Source of the DNA: Tannerella sp.
Lineage (GTDB): Bacteria > Bacteroidota > Bacteroidia > Bacteroidales > Tannerellaceae
Direction: 5' to 3'
Assembly (NCBI GenBank): GCA_031288935.1
Contig: JAITQL010000227.1
Span: 1-6,446 of the forward strand
Length of the DNA stretch: 6,446 nucleotides
A program made the position numbers and the translations under genes. Below, piece by piece: positions 3,738-6,446 of the stretch (its first letter is position 1; every line of letters begins with the position of its first letter). The notes under the pieces were generated by a model, which was not told the DNA's origin, ran no database searches, and was given only the letters and a program-made list of their open reading frames with translations.

Positions 3738-6134
3738 TCAGCCCTCCGGATATACATATTCCTCTCCCGCTTTAACGGAAACGGTTCCGGTTCGCTCTTT
3801 ATAATGGATTTTACATTTCCCTCCCTCCTTTGAAAAAATACGGGCGGAGGTCAGTACGCCTTTTTCCCATTTAAGGTCGACAATCCAACCGCCACGTGCA
3901 CGCAAGCCGGTGATTTCACCCTCCTGCCATCCGGACGGCAAGGCAGGCAGCAGGTGCAATTCTCCGTTATGACTTTGCAGCAGCATCTCGGCAATGCCGG
4001 CTGTTCCGCCAAAGTTGCCGTCTATCTGGAACGGCGGATGCGTATCGAACAGGTTATTCAACGTCGACTTGGCAAGCAGCGCCTGCACGTGGTTTCCTGC
4101 GTTTTCCCCATCCAGCAGCCGGGCATAGAAATTGATGACCCATGCACGGCTCCAGCCCGTGTGTCCGCCTCCGTTCGACAGGCGGCGCTCCAGCGTCTTT
4201 TTCGCTCCCTCGAACAGGACGGGCGTGGCCGAAGTGATCGTTGTGCCGGGGTGCAGTCCGAAAAGGTGCGAGATGTGCCGGTGTCCCGGTTCGACCTCTT
4301 CGTAATCCTCTATCCACTCCTGAATGGTGTGGTAGCGTTCGCTGATGCGGATCGGAGGAAGTTTTTTCAGGGCGCTTTCCAGTTGCTTTCCGAAAGGTTT
4401 GTCCTGCTTCAGGACTTTCTCTGCCTGAAGGCAGGCACGGAACAGCTCGGTGATGATTTCTATGTCGACGGTTGCCGCGTAGGTGAATTTGTATTGCCTG
4501 CCATCGAGTATGTAGGCGTTTTCCGGCGAATTGGAGGGCGCTGTCACCCAGTGGCCGTTTTTATCCTTCACCATGTAGCTGAGGATAAACTCGGCCGCCT
4601 CTTTCATGCAGGGATAGGCTTCGTTCCGCAGATAGGCTTCGTCGCCCGTAAAGAGATAGTGTTCCCATTGATGCAGCACGAGCCAGGAAGAGGCAATGGG
4701 GAAGGTGCCCCAGCCTACGCCGTCGCTGATGGCCGTGCGGCCGAACGGGTCGGTCAGGTGATTCATCGTCCAGCCTTTGGCATTGTATGTTTTTTGCGCC
4801 GTCACGCGGCCGGGCGTTCTCAGCGCATCAATCATCCGCGAGAAGGGAATCACCGTTTCCGGGAGATTGCAGATTTCCGCCGGCCAGTAGTTCATCTGGA
4901 TGTTGATGTTCGTATGGAAATCCGACGACCACGCCGCCTGCATGTCCTTGCACCAGATGCCTTGCAGGTTGGCGGGAAGTACGCCCGGCGCGCGTGAAGA
5001 ATTGACCAGCAGGTATCGTCCGTACTGGAAATAGAGCGCCACGAGCGCCAGGTCGGTTGCACCGTCTTTCACGCGCTGCAGCCGTTCGTCGACCGGGATG
5101 TTGCCCGGACCGTCTTTTCCCAGCGTGAAATGCAGCCGGTTCATCAGCGCGCCGTGTTCGGCGATATGCCGCTGCCGGACAGCAGCGTAGTTCCGGGCGT
5201 CTACCTTGTCCAGGATGCCCTTGCAGACGGACGACGGGTCGATGCTGCGGTCTGTGTCCAGCTTTTCGAAGTTGTAGTCCGTCGCGGCCGTCAGGAAGAA
5301 AACGACTTCGTCGGCGTTTTCCACAAAGAAGCTGTTGTTCACCGCCGTCAGGCGACCGCCCCTGTTCACGCCTCGAATGCGTCCGGCAAACTTCATGTGC
5401 AGTCCGTTTTCGCCGGCGTCAACGACCGGCAGGTCTACAATCTGTCCCTTTATCTCCAGTTCGTTTGCCGAAGCGGGATACGCCGTTGCATCCTGTTCGC
5501 GGGCGTAGGAAAGGCGGAAGGTGAGCTTGTCCGTCCCGACGGCCGTCAGCCGGAGCGCCAGGACATTGTCCGGCGCGGAAATAAACAGTTCCCTTTCATA
5601 GCGCGTGTTTCCCGCTTCATAGACTGTGGAGGCCACGCCGGTTTCGAGATTGAGTTCCCGGCGATAGTTTTTCGCTTCCGGCGCGCCTCTGTCGAAGAAA
5701 TCCAGCTTCAGTTCGCCAAACGACTGATAGGAACGAATCCACATCGGATCGCTTTTCAGGTACGTCTCCGACAAGTCTGCTGCCCGGCTGATGTCGCCGT
5801 CGATTAAAAGCTGCTGAATCTCCGGCATCCGCGCTGCCGCATCCGCGTTGGCTTCGCTTTTACTGCCTGCCCAAAGGCTTTCTTCGTTGAGCTGGATGAT
5901 TTCCTGCGGATAACCGCCGTATACCATCGCCCCCAGGCGTCCGTTGCCGACCGGAAGCGCTTCGTGCCACTCCCCGGCAGGTTGCCTGTACCACATTACG
6001 GATTCCGGCTGATACGCCTGTGCCACCCCGTGGAATACCGTTAACAAAACAAGCAGGACGAGTGTTTTCGTGCCTGCCGCCGAAGCGTTTTTCATCGCTT
6101 CCAATCCTTTTTTCCGTCTTACGTTTTCTTTCAT
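3738..6134 (-). CDS. Secreted GH95 alpha-L-fucosidase
   Basis: A 798-residue glycoside hydrolase of family GH95, an inverting enzyme that removes terminal L-fucose, typically alpha-1,2-linked, from mucin, milk or plant glycans. Residues about 24-40 are a signal peptide with a clean AQA cleavage site before Y41, so it acts in the periplasm; no lipobox Cys is present. Residues about 46-290 form the N-terminal beta-sandwich (GEWHEALPVGNGRLGAMVYG, 54-73), about 310-700 the (alpha/alpha) barrel, and the remainder a C-terminal beta domain. By alignment to Bifidobacterium AfcA, the catalytic set is intact: N409 and N411 in HTNINIQMNYWP, general acid E538 in SNSPENAY, and D705 in DGNFGG. His407 matches AfcA His419, which favours fucose over L-galactose as I recall. 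An in-frame ATG at 6095 (785 residues) would give a more ordinary signal peptide; 6134 fits the promoter and GGAAAG better. No SusC/D partner is visible. Confidence 0.93.
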   Translation of the reverse strand: MKENVRRKKGLEAMKNASAAGTKTLVLLVLLTVFHGVAQAYQPESVMWYRQPAGEWHEALPVGNGRLGAMVYGGYPQEIIQLNEESLWAGSKSEANADAAARMPEIQQLLIDGDISRAADLSETYLKSDPMWIRSYQSFGELKLDFFDRGAPEAKNYRRELNLETGVASTVYEAGNTRYERELFISAPDNVLALRLTAVGTDKLTFRLSYAREQDATAYPASANELEIKGQIVDLPVVDAGENGLHMKFAGRIRGVNRGGRLTAVNNSFFVENADEVVFFLTAATDYNFEKLDTDRSIDPSSVCKGILDKVDARNYAAVRQRHIAEHGALMNRLHFTLGKDGPGNIPVDERLQRVKDGATDLALVALYFQYGRYLLVNSSRAPGVLPANLQGIWCKDMQAAWSSDFHTNINIQMNYWPAEICNLPETVIPFSRMIDALRTPGRVTAQKTYNAKGWTMNHLTDPFGRTAISDGVGWGTFPIASSWLVLHQWEHYLFTGDEAYLRNEAYPCMKEAAEFILSYMVKDKNGHWVTAPSNSPENAYILDGRQYKFTYAATVDIEIITELFRACLQAEKVLKQDKPFGKQLESALKKLPPIRISERYHTIQEWIEDYEEVEPGHRHISHLFGLHPGTTITSATPVLFEGAKKTLERRLSNGGGHTGWSRAWVINFYARLLDGENAGNHVQALLAKSTLNNLFDTHPPFQIDGNFGGTAGIAEMLLQSHNGELHLLPALPSGWQEGEITGLRARGGWIVDLKWEKGVLTSARIFSKEGGKCKIHYKERTGTVSVKAGEEYVYPEG

Positions 6135-6159
6135 ACTTTCCGTTATTTTTGATTTGCTG

Positions 6160-6167
6160 CAAAGCTA
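6160..6167 (-). promoter_or_regulatory. -7 box of the fucosidase promoter
   Basis: The minus strand reads TAGCTTTG, an exact TAnnTTTG box, 25 nt before the ATG at 6134. Transcription would start near 6155. The -33 position (about 6187-6190) is G+C-rich with no TTTG, so the promoter is incomplete and may need an activator. Confidence 0.55.
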
Positions 6168-6252
6168 TACATTTTTTTCTCGCGCCGCACGTTTTCTTTC
6201 GCTTTTCTTCTTTTATGCGATGCCATCTACTTTACGCGGAACGGTTTTGTGC

Positions 6253-6354
6253 AATGAAAAAGTTCCAGGTTCAATGTCCGGGAGTTATTTTCAAAAATGA
6301 ACCGTCCATTTACCTCAACGAGTCTTTCATTGAACTCAATGAACGGTTCATTTT
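6253..6354. repeat. Cluster of inverted AATGAA/TTCATT half-sites
   Basis: Five copies of one hexamer lie within 100 bp: AATGAA at 6253-6258, 6296-6301 and 6338-6343, and TTCATT at 6326-6331 and 6347-6352. They build overlapping palindromes: TTCATTGA-AC-TCAATGAA (6326-6343), AATGAAC-G-GTTCATT (6338-6352), and a long inverted repeat AAAATGAACCGT (6294-6305) with ACGGTTCATTTT (6343-6354), extended by 4 bp after one mismatch. As RNA, the inner and outer hairpins share 6338-6343 and cannot form together. It could be an operator array for the fucosidase promoter about 130-190 bp downstream, or on the minus strand (stem then TTTTT) a terminator for the gene ending at 6395. The rest of 6168-6252 shows nothing I can name. 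Confidence 0.6.
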
Positions 6355-6394
6355 CCAGCAGGATTCCCGGATGCCGGGGAGGGGGAAGGGCGGG

Positions 6395-6446
6395 TCAGAG
6401 GTCTTTCACCTCGTTCAGCTCGACCAGCTTGTTGACAATGGCATAG
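6395..6446 (-). CDS. C-terminal end of an unidentified protein (cut by window edge)
   Basis: On the minus strand an open frame enters at the edge and ends at TGA (6395-6397), giving the last residues YAIVNKLVELNEVKDL. The codons (CTG, GAG, GTC, AAC, AAG) match the usage of the other genes, and the peptide looks like a normal amphipathic C-terminal helix, so a real gene end is likely. Sixteen residues are too few to name a family. It would read in the same direction as the fucosidase, 260 nt upstream of its start. Confidence 0.55.
   Translation of the reverse strand, partial: YAIVNKLVELNEVKDL

Noticed and set aside
3954..4997. 347-codon open frame on the plus strand
   Set aside because: It lies wholly opposite the GH95 gene and is a by-product of its G+C-rich codon use. 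It has no recognisable domain and no TAnnTTTG box or ribosome-binding site ahead of it.
5130..5807. 225-codon open frame on the plus strand
   Set aside because: Also antisense to the GH95 gene, with the low-complexity look of a shadow translation and no initiation signals.
6366..6378. Small G+C hairpin CCCGG-ATG-CCGGG after the right-edge gene
   Set aside because: The stem is only 5 bp with no T-run on either strand. It could aid termination but cannot be called a terminator.
1..6446. CRISPR array, toxin-antitoxin pair, phage integrase or insertion sequence with transposase
   Set aside because: No regularly spaced repeats, no transposase or integrase motifs and no antitoxin-like partner for the small membrane protein were found on either strand.

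Overview
The window looks like chromosomal DNA of a Bacteroidales bacterium. The evidence is the Bacteroides-type promoter motif TAnnTTTG, seen ahead of every likely transcription unit; mostly weak or absent Shine-Dalgarno sequences; an ArgH and PyrE of the Bacteroidetes type; and a secreted GH95 fucosidase. The base composition (around half G+C in most genes) and the fucosidase would fit a Tannerella/Parabacteroides-like organism, but that genus-level guess is inference. Every gene I can support lies on the minus strand, so the biological reading direction runs from high to low coordinates.

Layout in transcription order. (1) 6395-6446: the last 16 codons of an unidentified gene. (2) 6168-6394: a non-coding stretch with an unusual cluster of inverted AATGAA/TTCATT half-sites. 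(3) 3738-6134: a secreted GH95 alpha-L-fucosidase with its own promoter and all expected catalytic residues. (4) 3371-3660: a compact, very A+T-rich (about 28% G+C) unit with promoter, a 58-residue tail-anchored membrane protein and an intrinsic terminator. (5) 3172-3368: what I read as the 5' part of domain I of a group II intron, sitting 14 nt behind that terminator stem and cut off before the reverse-transcriptase gene and domain V. (6) 3135-3169: a perfect 13-bp inverted repeat. (7) 173-3096: a promoter and tight four-gene operon pyrE - SRPBCC protein - argH - Rieske-like lipoprotein, with gaps of 29, 12 and 14 nt. (8) 1-138: a textbook promoter and the first 24 nt of a tRNA, probably tRNA-Gly, which continues past the window edge.

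The operon joins one step of pyrimidine synthesis (PyrE, orotate to OMP) with the last step of arginine synthesis (ArgH). Both pathways consume carbamoyl phosphate, so co-expression makes sense. The SRPBCC protein and the lipoprotein have no assigned role. The fucosidase is a separate glycan-foraging function: it would trim terminal L-fucose from host or plant glycans in the periplasm. No SusC/SusD pair is visible here.

I do not see a clearly new defence or mobile system. The items that most deserve a second look are the group II intron remnant placed behind a terminator, the A+T-rich small membrane protein beside it, the 3Cys-1His version of the Rieske motif, and the half-site cluster upstream of the fucosidase.
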